A stretch of DNA of 64,000 bases from Gnetum montanum (taxonomy: Eukaryota; Streptophyta; Gnetopsida; Gnetales; Gnetaceae), in assembly GCA_015680685.1 (NCBI GenBank), contig MNCI01029357.1, positions 340,654-404,653 on the forward strand. The letters are read 5' to 3'. The position numbers and the translations under genes are program-made. Shown piece after piece: positions 44,125 through 57,918 of this stretch. The notes under the pieces are model-generated. The model was not told where the DNA came from. It saw nothing but the letters and a program-made list of their open reading frames with translations, and made no database searches. Numbering within the stretch: position 1 is the first letter of the stretch; each line of letters starts with the position of its first letter.

Positions 44125-47100
44125 AACCAATATTACATGATTTGGCTTGCCTTAGCTATGGTAGACTAGGTATTCTACCTTGCATGGAACCAAGAAGTAG
44201 AAACAAATGTTACTACTGCTAAGAAGCTTCATTTTAAAGATTTCTTAAATTAGGTAGATACTACTAAGGTGTCATCAATTGGAGTTAATAAGAATCTACT
44301 TATGCATCTTAAAAGTAGGGGCTAGTGATAAGTACCATATGTTTTTGCATAGGAGCAGAAAGATTCCATGGAGTAGCACCCTAATCATTTAGAGATTACC
44401 ACTAATGGTACTACTATATGGGTTGTGGATATCTACCTCTAGGATAGTATGAGTGGCCTAGGTCTTGATTTCTCCATATTTATCTTCTAAAAAATCAAGG
44501 ATTCAAGGGCATCCCAAATTATTTCATTCCACGAATCATATGAGCCATAACTTCATAGCACTATGACACATGAATGTCTATGTAGTATTTGCAAGAATTC
44601 TCATCATCAAAGAATGAGGAAGCCTCATCTGGATCTTTGTGAAGGCTCTTAAAATGAAAGATCTTATCTTTATCCTTACCTTTGTACCTCTTTTAATATG
44701 CATCTACAGCAATTACATTGATTACAACTTCAACCATCATACCCTAATATCCTGAAGAGTAGTGAGTCATTTTTTCATCATTCTAGTTAAATTTATGAGC
44801 TAAGTTTGTCAAACCTTTATTTGTTTCGACTTAATATTAAACTAGGATCTTGCTTATCATGGAAGTTTTAGCAATATCTTTAATTATTTTAGCCTTCCTT
44901 CTACACATAGAATTGTAAATATACTTCTTAATGAACTATCACTTTCTCCACTACTTGCTATAATGTCCAATAATACTTTAATTTGGGCATAGATTTTGTG
45001 TACCTAATCCATCATGTACATATCCACGTGCTCTTTTGTTTCATGTGTTAGGCCTTCTACAATATGCATTAATTTCTCTCTTTGATTAAAATTATGATTT
45101 GAATAGTAATTATTAGTTTTCATATAACTCTCCATGATGATGTTAAGAGGTTCATGGGCTCCTTGCCATCATCTAGTGTTCTCCTTTCTGATGTTTAAAA
45201 TTTGGGCATATGTCTAAAATTTTATGTACATGATTCTCATCATATCTATTTATCTCTAAATTGATTTTAAGAATAAGGATTTGTACTAGGTCTCTCATGA
45301 TGAAGGTGTGGAAAAATAACCATAAGTTTTTCCAATTGCTCACAATTCTTTGAAGATAGCAAGCATTTTTAAAGGCTTGCATATGAAGTTGGGGATCATC
45401 ATTGGTATACTCTATGTATGTTGTACATTATCCATGTTAATTTTCTTGATTCTATTATCATGAACATGCTTCCTTGGAATGTCCATATCTGTAGTGAGCT
45501 CATGATAATTACCCTAGTCAATCAAAGAAGCATCATCATCATTGGAAGATTTTCATAAATGCATGTACTAAAAATTGGAAATGATATGCCAAATTTGAGT
45601 TTAGGTTGTTCTTTAGATAATAGTACCTAATCATGGACCTTAATGATGAAGTAGCTCTTTACCTTTCTTATCTACTTTGTCCTCATGCTCTTTATTTGAA
45701 TGATCAAATGAAAAGTTATGGTTAACCTCCTTCTCTACCAATTAATCTTAGAGATCTTCCATGTACAAAATTTGATACTTATCATACACTCACTTATGAG
45801 CTATGTATGATGTGCATTAATTTTGTAGATCCATGTTGATTAAGGCCTCTTTAGGATCATCTACAATAGCCAAAATCAGTCCCCTAGAGAACCATATATG
45901 AACATCTTTTTATAATTTCTCCTTATCCTCATTATAAGCCAAAACAACTAGTGAAAGAATTACATTCTTTAAATGATCAAATGTAATAAATGTTCTTCTT
46001 CATTTTGATGCATTTCCAAAGATCTTTGGTAGGCTATCAACAATATTAGTTATCTCATTTTACTTCAAACCTTATAGATAATAATAAAGAAACATACACT
46101 TGATTTGAATAAATCTTAAAATCAAGAATGTATAGATACTTCTAGGCAATTCATCAATGCCCTCCCCAACAACAATGCTAATGATAGGAGTCTCACTAGT
46201 TTTAGACTAATAGGATTTGTTACATAAAATTTAGTGTGATCCATTTATAAGCTTTGAAGGTGATGTTGAGTGGATTGGTAATAATACTCGTGTATATCAT
46301 TACATTCAAGAAGTATAAAAAATATTACCATACATGTAATACAAATAAAATTCATGTTGTCATAGTGAGAGATGGAGAAAATATTTATAATTTTATGTTT
46401 TATAATTTTTATGGATTTTATAATTATAGAAAAAAAACAAACATAAAGGCACATACATCATAATCCCTCTTAGGGATAGAGACAATGCTTGCATTGTAAT
46501 CCTCTTGGGGACAAGTGCAACACTAGACATATAATATAATAAAATGATTCTTAGTTACAATCTTAAAGGCCCGACAACATGTTGTACAATCATGATCTCC
46601 TTGGATAAAGATAAATCATCACAACTTAAGAAAACTAGAATTAAATGAATATTTTTAGTGTTTTAGTGTTTAAGACATCAAGGATGGAATAAGAAAAAAT
46701 AATAAGCTTTATTCAGTTTGCAAACACTATACTCCACATTAACCAAATGATTCTATACTACATAAGTAAAATAGCACTTTGATAGAGTCTATCTGTACTT
46801 GTAAAAGCAATGATTTAAATCACACAAGACAAGGAAGACAAGAAATCAACTTACTCAAAGATGAAGAGCTTTTGACATAAAAGTAAACACCAAAAGCTAA
46901 ATTTTTAAATTATCACCATACAGACATTGCAGCTTTCCATAACCAAGACCATAGATCATTTTAATACTTGTATTATGGTATATATTCTAATTTTCTTTAC
47001 TATATGAGGTGATATTAATAGTTACCTAAAATTTCTCAACCAAAACAAAATACCTCAGCTAATGTAAAAAGTTCACTTTGAGCCTTTGAGAAAAATGGGA

Positions 47101-48218
47101 TGATGCATGTACCTATCGACAACAAATGTTGAAATATAATTAAACTACATTTTATATATGTGTACGCTACGGTAAAGAAGGAATAAAAAAATGCTCTATG
47201 ATATTAAGAAATATTTGTATGTTACTATACATATACTACACATCCCTTATCAATGCATTTTAATTTCAACTTCAAAACTACACATTCCTTATCAATGCAT
47301 ATTTAAAGAGACCATTGGAAATGGAAGGACTTTCATTATTCAATGTTGTAAAATAGTTTACATTTATCCCTAAAAAGAGAGAGGTACCAATGTGAAGGAC
47401 TTGACCACAATCATTTGTTATCAGAACATATCATGGATTTAGAGTACCTCCAAGAATAGAAGAGAAAAAATGGATATATTATTATTAGGCACAAGTTCTA
47501 CTACACTATCCTTTTAGACATGTAAAATATAATCTAGGAAGAAATGAACAAGAAATTAAACTAAAATGGATTTTTGTTCGATACATATATGAATTGGAAG
47601 ACGTTATATCATACATATCATCTCATTTCCATGTGAAGAATTTGTGGTTAGCATTCAATACATTTGTAACCTTGGATGTTGTGTATCAAAAAAGGGATGA
47701 TTATCCATGACAACAAAGATATAGAGAAGTTTTGATGAATATATGGGAAGGAAAGATCAATGATTATGATTATGAATTTTTGAGCTTCAGAATAGATCTT
47801 TCATTGACATCGAGATGAGTTTGTAGCACTATCTCGAGTAAAGAGTATTGACAATTTGAAGATATTCCCTATGATTTCCAAAGAAATATACATCAAGATA
47901 TCAAAGGCTTCTCACCTTCAACTTAGATTGGATGTAAGGTAGTACATTAAATCTAATGAAGGTTGATTTTGCAATTTCTTTGATGACGTATTTTTACTAT
48001 TTTATGCACATTACTCTATTTTTTATTTATAGTTTTATGAATTATTTATAACTTTATAAAAACAATGTATAACTTAACAACTACCTTTGGAAAAATGGAT
48101 TGGAATGATGTATAACTATAGATAAAATCTTTTTAATTTCTTATGTTGAAATGATCCCTACAAGAGATGACTAGTGATCACTAGCTTAGCTATATATTTA
48201 TAATATATATATATATAT
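44125..48218. other. Degenerate region left of E3 in copy B
   Basis: Counterpart of 19024-23420, without the 335-bp tandem duplication. It holds the E4 gag remnant at 45173-45430 (minus). About 46240-48200 is AT-rich and unassigned. Confidence 0.5.
45173..45430 (-). pseudogene. E4 retrotransposon gag fragment, copy B
   Basis: HMQAFKNACYLQRIVSNWKN followed by LWLFFHTF matches the gag core of E2 (HLQAFHDACALQNIENEWKK). This copy keeps the Gln-Ala-Phe-x-x-Ala-Cys pattern better than copy A, which reads QGFNTAC. Confidence 0.65.
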
Positions 48219-48710
48219 AATTTGGCCAAGATAATCTTCTTTGTTAATAAGTAATAAGGTATTTGAGTCAAATATTTCATGACTTCTGGACGAAGAACAA
48301 GATTTAAGGATTATAATTTCATGACTTTTGGATGGAAAACAAGATTTCTATATCAAATTTTTCATAACAACAAGTTTTAGGGAAAAAAAATATTTGCATC
48401 ATTTATTGTATATTCTCATTCTTGGTCGAATTTGCATTGTCCATTAGAGCATACAAAAAGAACAAATTTGGCCAGATAATCTTCTTCGTTGACAAGTAAT
48501 AAAGTATTTGAGCCAAATATTCCACGACTTCTAGATGAAGAGCAAGATTTAAGAATTATAATTTTCATGACTCTTGGATGAAGAACAAGATTTCTATATC
48601 AAATTTTTCTAACAAAAAGTTTTAGGGAAAAAATATTTGCATCATTTATTGTATATTCTCATTCTTGGCTAAATTTGCATTGCCCATCAGAGGATACAAA
48701 AAGAACAACT
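48219..48710 (+). repeat. 246-bp tandem repeat, two units, copy B only
   Basis: 48219-48464 and 48465-48710 both start AATTTGGCCA and both end CATACAAAAAGAAC or a near match. The copy A assembly skips this part at N 23432. It interrupts E3 RT on its sense-downstream side, so E3 was truncated here before the segmental duplication. Confidence 0.8.
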
Positions 48711-49300
48711 GTTATAATTGGTCTAATGTTTGCTCATAGGTATCTTCATATAATGAGAAATCATCCATAAATACCTCTACATATTCTTCTAACATATAAA
48801 AAACAACTCATATCAATGCTCTTTAGAAGGTAGCAAGTACATTACAAGAATCAAAAGATATATTTCTATAGGTAAAAGTACCATATGGATAAGTGAAAGT
48901 TGTTTTATGTTGATCCTCTAATGTAATGGCCATGTGGTTATAATTATTAAACCCATCCAAAAAAAATAGTATTCATGTCTTTCTAATCTTTCCAAAATTT
49001 GGTTTATATAAAGTAGAGAAAAATGATCCTTTTTACTACTTTGATTAAGTTTTCTATAATCTACACAAACTTGTCATTTTCCTCCTTTTTAGGTACTACC
49101 ATGATAGGACTCACCCATTCACTATAAGCTATTGGATAAATAATTCCTTCCTTCTAAAGTTTAGAAATTTCATCCGTAACTATTTGCTTCAAGATTGGAT
49201 TGATTTACCTAGGATGAATTTGAACTAGTTTAACATTGTCTTCTAGATAAATATGATGTTTGACATATGTTGGATGAAATTCCTTGGTGGAGATCCTCAT
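48711..49300 (-). pseudogene. E3 reverse transcriptase fragment, copy B
   Basis: In sense INPILKQIVTDEISKL is followed by GIIYPIAYSEWVSPIMVVPK, a frame change, DHF-S-L and then PYGTFTYR. The catalytic block EVFMDDFSLYEDTYEQTLDQ has its FMDD at 48761-48772 and is followed at once by the 246-bp repeat. RNase H and integrase are missing. Confidence 0.85.
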
Positions 49301-49914
49301 AACTTCATGCAAATTCCTTGGAGTTTCTTTTTAATACCTCAAGTAATTTTATTTCTTGATTATTGGACAATTGAGATTTTATTATTAATGGTTTATTTTT
49401 ATCAAGAAAAATGTACTTAAGGGTGTTGGATAGTTCCCAAAGTTCCAGAAAGCTACTTATTGGTGATTCAATAGTATCCCTAATACTTCTTGTTCCAAAA
49501 TCTAATCCAAGAGATTTTGTTGTTCAACTATGTAAGAATCTAAGGGTTCCTCTTCAAAATTATTAAGTGTTAATGTTTACCTATCCTTAGTCATGACAAA
49601 TGTTTCCATTGTAAAAATCATCCTAGATTCTTTAATATCCTAATTTATTTTATCATTATTTGCTCTATCAAATATATTAAGCATAAAAGAGAGATTGGCA
49701 AAGGTTAATTGGAGTTACCTTGACCTACAATTTATTATTACATCAACTATTGCTAACCATGGTCTTCCTAGGATAATTGGGAAACAATCTAGATATTTTA
49801 CTTCTAACACAATAAAATCCACAAGATATTTTCCCTTTTCTACTTCCACTATTAAATTATCTACTACTCATATAGGTTTAATATTTGAGCTATCTACTAA
49901 GGAGATTGATATGT

Positions 49915-50109
49915 TTACTTTCCTGATATTTTTTTTAAGTTTGGTATCTTAGCTATTGTATGTGGCATGATATTAATGCTAGCACCTAAATCCAATAAGG
50001 AATTTTTTATACTCTTTCCATTAATACTTAAATGAATAGTTGGAACTCCTAAATTTTGATATTTTGAAATTTCATGACTTTTTATAAGTTGAGATAAGTT
50101 ATCAACCAA
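49915..50109 (-). pseudogene. E3 aspartic protease fragment, copy B
   Basis: SLLDLGASINIMPHTIAKIP with the preceding GVPTIHLSINGKSIKNS is nearly identical to copy A (24493-24678). Confidence 0.85.
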
Positions 50110-51099
50110 ATATACTTATCCAGAGATCTTTGATTTCCTTCTTTTTGTAAATAATTCCCTAAAATATTTGGCATAAATTTGTATATCCTTTATAGCTTGC
50201 TCAAGGGGAATATGTATATGCAATTCCTTAAACATGTTCTTTATATGTGCCTTAGTGGTAGATTCTTCTTGTAACCTTCTAGGGAATGATGGTGAAATTA
50301 TTTTTCTATTTAAGGATGAGGAAGATGTTGAAGGTCATTCTCCTATATTCATTGGTTCTTTACTTCCTTCTTCACTTAATACAATATTTCATGTGATTTT
50401 GTGTACCTCTTCAATTTTATCTTTGAAGCCAACTTTCATAATAGCCTTAGGTTTAATGGTTTTCCTACTTCTTGTAGTGATAGAATTTAATTCCTCTTTG
50501 CATTTTCTTTGATTTATGGATTTTGATTTAGGCTGAGAAGGTAAATCACTTTTAGTTAAGTCTTGAAACTTTCTTCTAGTTTTGGCTACAAATTACCTAT
50601 TCTCCTTTATGAAAGCTATTAAACTTTCAATTAAATGATCCAAGTGCTCATTAACCATATTTCTAAATGGTTTATAGCTATTTTTATAAATTGGTGTTGA
50701 TGGTTAATAAAATGATCTTGGTTGGAATGGTAAAGGAAGTTAATTTCTTACTTGTTGAAAGGCTCTTACAGATTCTTGAATTTCTTCATTATAGTAGACC
50801 AAACATGGATAAGTTGTGGTGTCACGTTGCTTATTTCCACATAAATTGTAGACTTTCTCCTAAGAAAAATGAGTTTATTTTTTAATTAAGTTAGTTAATT
50901 GATCAATGTTTCTATGTAATTACTCAGTTTAGTGGGTTATACCTTGTATGATATCTGGTTTTGGCCAATATTTGCTTTGGTCTACTAAAGAGTCAATAAT
51001 TCTTCAATCCTCTTCTAGTGTTACACTTAAAATATTTTTCTTATAAGCAAAGTTGACATTCCTTCAACAATATGGTAATAGCCCCTCTATAAAAATTTG

Positions 51100-52167
51100 A
51101 ATCAATTGATGGGTTGGACATCCATGGTTAGGATTTTTAAGACATAAATCCTTAAATCTATCAAAGACACTTTTGTAATCTTTATCTTCCTTTGTGTAAA
51201 ACTCATAAGTTTTTTTCTAAGGATATATACCCTATTGTTAGAGAGGAAAAGTTGAATAAATGTTGCCTTAAATTCATTCCATGAGCTTATTTAAGTTCTT
51301 AAGGTTTAAAGCCAAAAATTAGCTTTATCTTTTAAAGTATATTTGAAGGCTATCATGTTTGTTCTATCCTCTCCTTGAGATGCTAACATAGCTATCATGG
51401 TCTCAAATTCCCTAACATGGGTTATTGGGTCCTCATTAGTAGTTTCCCTAAAAATGGGTAGTAAATGTAAGCTCTCAACTTTAATGTTTCTTTCTAGTGG
51501 AAAAACTAATTATCCTTGAGGAATCTTTGGTGTTATCTAATTTAATAAGTTCCCTAAAGTCTATCCTTAATAAACTTATCCCAAACGAATGTTAGAGCCT
51601 ATGCTTCAAAAAAGAGATAAATTAAACTGTGAAATTATAGGAAGTGTTTGATACAAAGGAGACATAATTATAAAAGAAGTATCCAAGGTTGAAATCACAA
51701 TGGGACTTGGTATAGAGCTAGAGATGGCTATTTAATGTACTGAATGGTTGGGTAATCCCTCCCACAGTGGACATATTACTTAATATTTGGCTAAGGTTGA
51801 TATTTTGGGAACTTGCAACTATAGCTATTGTCTCTATTGTAATGTTTAATATATCAAAAAATGGATTAAATACTATTAAAAATGGAAATTGTGTTGCAAA
51901 TTCATCATGGTTGAAAATGTTAGTTGGAATGTCTTCCTTGTTATTAACTGGAATTCCTCATTTTATGAAATTCTCAAAGATTTTAGAAGTTGTTGGGATG
52001 TTTATGGTAGTTTGTCCTTTAAATTCATTCACTTTAAGTATAGGTTATTCTTGTTCTAATTCTTCTTGAGGTTGTTGTAAATTAGTTCTAATACATTTAT
52101 AGTAACTTATAATATTCCTAAGAGGTTGAATTCGAGTTGGATATATACACTACCTATTTGATGTCAT
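51100..52167 (-). pseudogene. E3 gag, copy B
   Basis: The likely start is the minus-strand ATG at 52165-52167. The amino-terminal part (about 51640-52070) stays open. It differs from copy A at only four positions over 303 bp, much less than the neighbouring LTR. The gag core (about 51280-51490) has lost its frame more than in copy A. Confidence 0.8.
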
Positions 52168-52525
52168 TAAATTTAATAAGCACAATTTTCCTTGGCAAAT
52201 TAATAAGCAATTATGCCTAGAAAGTTACAAACTATTTTTATGGCTCCTATGATTACAACTTTAATTGTAACTTTTTTATAACTTTCTTCACTTTTGGAAA
52301 CCAAGGGAACTAACTCTTATGATTTTTCTTATGCTTTTTCCTTCATGTTAATTTTTTTTTCCTTTTACATGCAAAATAATTAAGAGAAATCATTTCTAAA
52401 AAATAAAAGAGGCAAAACAAAAAGGTGAAAGAAAGAATATGTATCTTTTGTTGAAGATTAGCCTCTAAATTTGAGAATAAATTTAAAAACATACTGAACC
52501 CTTAATGAAGATTGACTTTGCCAAC

Positions 52526-52543
52526 CTTCCTACAAGGGTGCCA
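52526..52543 (-). promoter_or_regulatory. E3 primer-binding site, copy B
   Basis: TGGCACCCTTGTAGGAAG in sense, a few bases from the LTR end. Compared with copy A it keeps one ancestral C and has one transversion of its own. Confidence 0.7.
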
Positions 52544-54954
52544 AATTGATGAGCTAGCCAAAGTTTTGAGGCTAGATTACTTTCATTGTAGAAATGTCAC
52601 CTCATCTACGATGAACCCATGAGTTGTATCTATAGAGGAATAGCTAAAAGTCAAAGATATCATCAACATAAAAAAAAATTATATTCAAATCGAATCAAAT
52701 ACCATGCTTATGACTATCATCCATAAGCCAAATCCTAAATTTTCATCCTAACTTATAATCTTAAGTTCAAGAATAGAAATTTAGTAATTAAATCAAAATT
52801 GAAATCATGGATTATAAAACATGAATTGTCAAGGTCATAATAAATATATCATCCAATCTATTATTTTGCCTTGTTGTTTCCTAGTGCAACAACCTCAACA
52901 ACCTACCTATGGCTCCAATGGTCTATAGTTACCACAAGATTCCACAAATTCCCACATGACAATTGTTCAAAGAAAATTAAGAAATTGATTTTAACTTAAT
53001 GTGGGTTCTCTTGGGTATTTTATTCCCTTTCTTAGATGAGGTGCTCTCCATTTTACATTAGAAGAGTTTACATCTTAAATTAGGGAAAAATTTACAAGAT
53101 AGAAATCAATTTTCATCAAGGAAATCAACATGAGTTAATATTATTGTAGGGACTTATCAATCTTGTATCATAGTTGCGTTGTTCAAATGCAAGGCTCTCA
53201 GGAAAATTTTTTATGTTATCAAACTTTATCGATCCTCTCAATCTATAACAATATAACTATATAATTACATATCAATACCTATTGCAATGGCAATGTCTCT
53301 CAATTATCAATCCTTGTAGTATCTATAATATGGATTGATATCTTCATTCTATAGTAAGTTCCATATTTCCTTTGATCCAATGTTATCAATTTCTGTTGCG
53401 ATCACTATTGAGATTGATAAAATTTGGGTTGATACAAGTTGATTCTCATCATGTGGATTGATATGTCTACCCCTTGGAATATGTCGAAGTTCATGATGCA
53501 AATTGATATGTTATTGATACATATTGATTCTATGATATCCTACAATAACACAAACTTAACAAAGCAATTTGTACATATTGCATACCATTGAGGGATTCAA
53601 TGTACTTCGATAGGATAAAATAACAAAAAAATAAAATTTAAGTTATTTCTACATTAAAAGTAAAGCAATTTGGGGGTTCATCACATTCCCAACTGAAGAA
53701 TGAGTAGATATCATGGGGTTTAGGTGAAGCATGGATGACTTACAAAACATGTTATCTCAAGAATATCTAAACAATCAAGTGAATGTACAAATAAACATTT
53801 AATCACCAAACATTATCAATATCCAAAGTTTGCTAAATCCAACCATTACCATAAACAAGGAAGTTGGCACACACCACACATAGTGTAAAATATATGTTAA
53901 GTTATCATGTATACTTTCCAATCTCCAAAATCAAAATGCATCCAAACCAAATATCAAATTATGATATGCATGGATTTATTATTAGTCTCAACTAATTGAG
54001 AAGTCTCATCAAGACTTACTTCATATATTCCCAAAGTACCAATGATAGATGTATCTAATAAGACTCATCTTTAATGTTCTAGAGGTATAAAAAAAAGGAC
54101 CAATGAACCATGGAATCACCCCCTCATGTAAAATCAAGGAGACAATGAAAGCCATACTAATGAATTCTTATATGGATTAATTACCAAACATCTTTAGGGA
54201 GATCATCTCCAACTAATCACATAAACTTGGTGGTAGCTCAAACAAGCATACAAACATGGCATTTCAAAATAATGGTGAAGGAAAGAAACAAAACCAAAAG
54301 AATGCATATCATTAAAGAGATTTAATAATTCAAGGAATCCTCACAAAGACACAAATCCAAAGTATGACATAACATCATCAATGCCCAAATAAATCATATG
54401 GAATTTCAGCTTCAAATAGAAAATCAAAACCATCATCCAAGATATCTCACATATTTGAAAAAAATCATAATGACACCATCTAATTAAAAAAGGGGAAAGC
54501 AATTTTATAGCTTCCAAGAAAACTAATTAATCCACAACAAAAAGAAGACCAGATTCTCCAATAATTAAAAACCATGTAAGGGTCCATGCTTAAATTGTGT
54601 ATAAACCACTTATCCAAGTACAGTGTTCCAAAACGTAGAAATCCAAGGAGAAAATCAATGAAATCATGATAGAAGAATGCATATAAAAAGGACCTAAGAG
54701 GTCAAAATGGGCAAGATAAAGATCCTAATTTAATGAATAAGTAAAATTACAAATCAACTGAGGTTCAAATCAAGAAACACTCATTCATGCAAAGGAAATA
54801 TCCAACATATGAAGATCCAAAAGAAAACACAAACAATTCAACAAAGATGGAAAATTTGATAGGGTTTTACAAAGCTTTAGAGTTAAGAAAACTAAGTTTC
54901 AAATTAAACTAGAGAATCAAATTCCATAAAAATTAGGTTTATGGCACTCCTACT

Positions 54955-55255
54955 CTCTTAAGGAAGACCTTTCTAGAAGCATGATACATCCATGAAGAGA
55001 AGTCTCTGATCTAAAAGAGACATCTTTAAGCAAGTAGATACATCTTGGGAGAAGTAGAGACATCTCTAAGGAGATATCTTTAAGTAGAAGGGGATGTCTA
55101 TACTTGATAAGAGACATCTCTAATAGGGTGGAGACATCTCTAGTAGGGTGGAGATGTCTACACTTAGTAGCATACATCTAGCACAAGGATGAGACATCTT
55201 CTTGGGTGGTTGACCTTGTAGGAGAAACGTCTTTCTAAAACCAAAGACATCTTGC
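54955..55255 (-). repeat. Cluster of AGAYRTCT octamers in the E3 LTR, copy B
   Basis: Counterpart of 38330-38610, with the octamer spacing largely kept although individual octamers differ between copies. Confidence 0.6.
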
Positions 55256-55829
55256 ATGGGATGAAAAATATCAAGATTTAGTCATGATGAAATCAATTTA
55301 ATGAAAATGATAGGAATCCCATAGGTAGAAGCTCAATACCCAAGAACTAAATCAATGAAGAGAAAGAGTAATTCAATGGTAGAACCGATGAGGAAAAAAC
55401 TTAAACTAACAAAACATAAATCTAGGAAGTTTCACAATGCAAGGAATCATACTCACACAACCAAGATATTGATATCATTGATGGATGAAAGATTCAATTA
55501 AAACCATCACAAAATAAAAGGAACCAAGATATGAAGTCATAAGATCTTAAGATCAATCAAGGAGAAATATATATCAAGGTGTAACATTATACTTCCAATA
55601 TTTCAAATTGTCCATCAAATAAAACCAAACCACAATCTTTCTAGATCCAAGATAAAATTGTACAAAAACTACAGCAAATCCAATCATTCTATTACAATTG
55701 ATAAAGGCTTATCAAATAGCAAAACCCAATCCCCTAATATTGTTGGTAGAATGCTTACAAAACCTATACCTGAAATAGATAGAGATAGCAATATCATTAA
55801 TCATAAATTACATACACACCAAACATTCA

Positions 55830-56133
55830 ATCCAACATTTCAAGGTAACCAAAGAAATACCCATTCGCTCATAGACAACATAATAATAATATAGAATTTA
55901 ATATCATNGGATTTTGGATTAATTGTGCTATTGCTTGGATCTTTGTTGTATTATTCTCCTCTTGTGGATTTCTTTGTGAAGATTTGAAGGTTAGTAATCT
56001 TGGCTCTATTTCTATTTATGTTTGCAAGTTTGGGCATACTCATGAGATGAGTAAAATGATATTAAATTCTATATTATTATTATGTTGTCTATGAGCGAAT
56101 GGGTATTTCTTTGGTTACCTTGAAATGTTGGAT
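55830..56133. repeat. Exact 78-bp inverted repeat around a single N; probable misoriented contig end
   Basis: 55830-55907 is the exact reverse complement of 56056-56133. In copy A (about 39170-39420) the sequence continues in one orientation with no inversion. The segment 55909-56133 as a whole is copy A-like sequence written backwards and ends at an N run. Confidence 0.9.
55908..55908. other. Single N at the inversion point in copy B
   Basis: It lies between the direct and inverted copies of the 78-bp overlap. Confidence 0.85.
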
Positions 56134-56205
56134 NNNNNNNNNNNNNNNNNNNNNNNNNNNNNNNNNNNNNNNNNNNNNNNNNNNNNNNNNNNNNNNNNNN
56201 NNNNN
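56134..56205. other. Assembly gap of 72 N
   Basis: The gap removes sequence that in copy A lies at about 39420-39892. Confidence 0.95.
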
Positions 56206-56406
56206 ATGCAAATATCAAAGATACATAATAATATTAATACACCCATGCATTTAAAAGCTCATCATCATCATGAAACATCAAATGCAAAAACCATAAAATA
56301 TATTAAACCAATAACATGCATCACACACATTGAGGCACAAGCAACATAATCTCCATAAAGATCATACCTACTAGAGATACCAAAAATAACAGGGTGTTAC
56401 ATGTAT

Positions 56407-57918
56407 TTCCTTTACGCTTTAATTACCAAGCTCTGACCTAGAAACACACTCCTTTGCTCCCATGCTCTAACATTTCCAATCAACATAAAACATAAAAAAT
56501 TTTAAAATTCAAAATACTATCAAATACATCCATAGATAAATAAAGAAAATAAAATTTCAGGCACCCTAACACCAATGTATTTGCCTATATTTTCAATTAA
56601 ATCAGATTTAATCTAAGGTTTGTTAAGGGTTCTTTGAACTGTATTTGACTAACAGGTATCCTTTATCTCCACTGCCCATCCCTATTGAAATCTTCCACAT
56701 CTGGTATCTCACCACCATCCACCATTCCGCCTTCTTTCATATTATGTCTGGGGCACGTCTTTCCTAGCGTTTTGTATCAAAAGCAATCATCGCTTTACAC
56801 TGTTAGACTTGTGTGCAGCTTTCCACAGCCTTTTTCCCTTTTTCTTCGTATTTTTTTCCCACACAGGAGTCATGACGTTACACCATTCCTTCAAGCTTTA
56901 TCTACACATTTCCTGTCTTTTGTGTCATGGGCCGTTTTCGTATCCTTTTGTGTCACAGAGGAGCACTGGAGCTGTCATTATGCTCTCTACTATTTGCGGA
57001 TACTTATTTGTTAGCCTTTTGTGCCACCGAATAGGCTGCTAGCAGTGGTTCTTTCTTATTTAACTTTCGTAGCCGAGCTTCACTCTCCCATCTATGGGAA
57101 AGTGTAATTTACATGTACTTTCTCTATTCTCCGTTAAAATACGGGAAGGCCTTAGAAATATATGCAAAACTTGCTGAATATACATGAAAATGCAGGTTTT
57201 TAAAAAAATATAATGTAAAAATTGCAGGTGTGCACAAGAAGTGTTCAATGATCTCAACTTGCCTTGGCTTCGGATAGCAAGGACGTGACGGGCACGTCAT
57301 AGGCTCGATGGACTCTCAATGAATGAATAACTAAAACAATTGTCTCCGTAGAAAATTAGCATGGAAATTGGAAAATGTATTATGCAAGGACTGTTATTAT
57401 TAATGATGGACAGAGACTAGTTTGCAAACTTTGCATGGGCCATTAGTAATTTAGAATAGACAGTGAAAATTCCAGTGCAAGGGGAAGCATTATATTTGCT
57501 GGTTATAGAGAACAAGGTGCTGCAGATTTAAATATCTGTTTGTGAATGCTGGTTTTTGCTCGTGAATCGGTATCACGGTACACCGAGTTTCTTATTTTCT
57601 TATTTTATGAGCTTCAAAATAAAAATAAGAGACGGTTTATCTTTTACAAATTAACTTTAATGTCATTGGCAACGTTGTAACGCTTGAAATTCAAACTGAA
57701 ATTAATATGGATGTATGCAAAATATACGTGCTGTCATTGGCAACGTTGTAACGCTTGAAATTCAAACTGAAATTAATATGGATGTATGCAAAATATACGT
57801 GCCGTGAGTTTTGAAAATATCATTAAAAAAATTACCATGGGTTCTAGGTAACATTTATAACAAGTTAACCAAATTTGCAACTAAAATATTTTATCTATGC
57901 TTAATGTACTAAAATGTA
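56407..57918. other. Right flank of E3, copy B
   Basis: Counterpart of 40093-43867 without the solo LTR and LINE; the unoccupied sites are 56740-56744 and 57185-57201. No gene recognised. Confidence 0.6.
57661..57802 (+). repeat. 71-bp tandem duplication, copy B only
   Basis: 57661-57731 is repeated exactly at 57732-57802. Copy A (about 43679-43753) has one diverged unit. Confidence 0.9.

Larger units (their letters stand above)
52547..56401 (-). repeat. E3 5' LTR, copy B, uninterrupted by E2
   Basis: It runs from TGATGAGCTAGCC to GGGTGTTACA and is followed by TGTAT. It contains the unoccupied E2 site (GTAAG at 53354-53358) and the AGAYRTCT cluster (54955-55255). The interval 55830-56205 is disturbed by an inverted contig end and a 72-N gap, so the apparent 3855-bp length is not exact. 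Confidence 0.75.
43879..57918 (+). repeat. Segmental duplication, copy B (direct tandem)
   Basis: It starts at the ACTCTTG block inside an E1-type LTR and ends at ATGTACTAAAATGTA, where copy A also ends (43867). The junction interval 43868-43878 is not clearly assignable to either end. Copy B lacks E2, the solo LTR and the LINE, keeps RT sequence lost from copy A, and carries its own 71-bp tandem duplication and an inverted contig-end artefact at 55909-56133. Confidence 0.9.
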
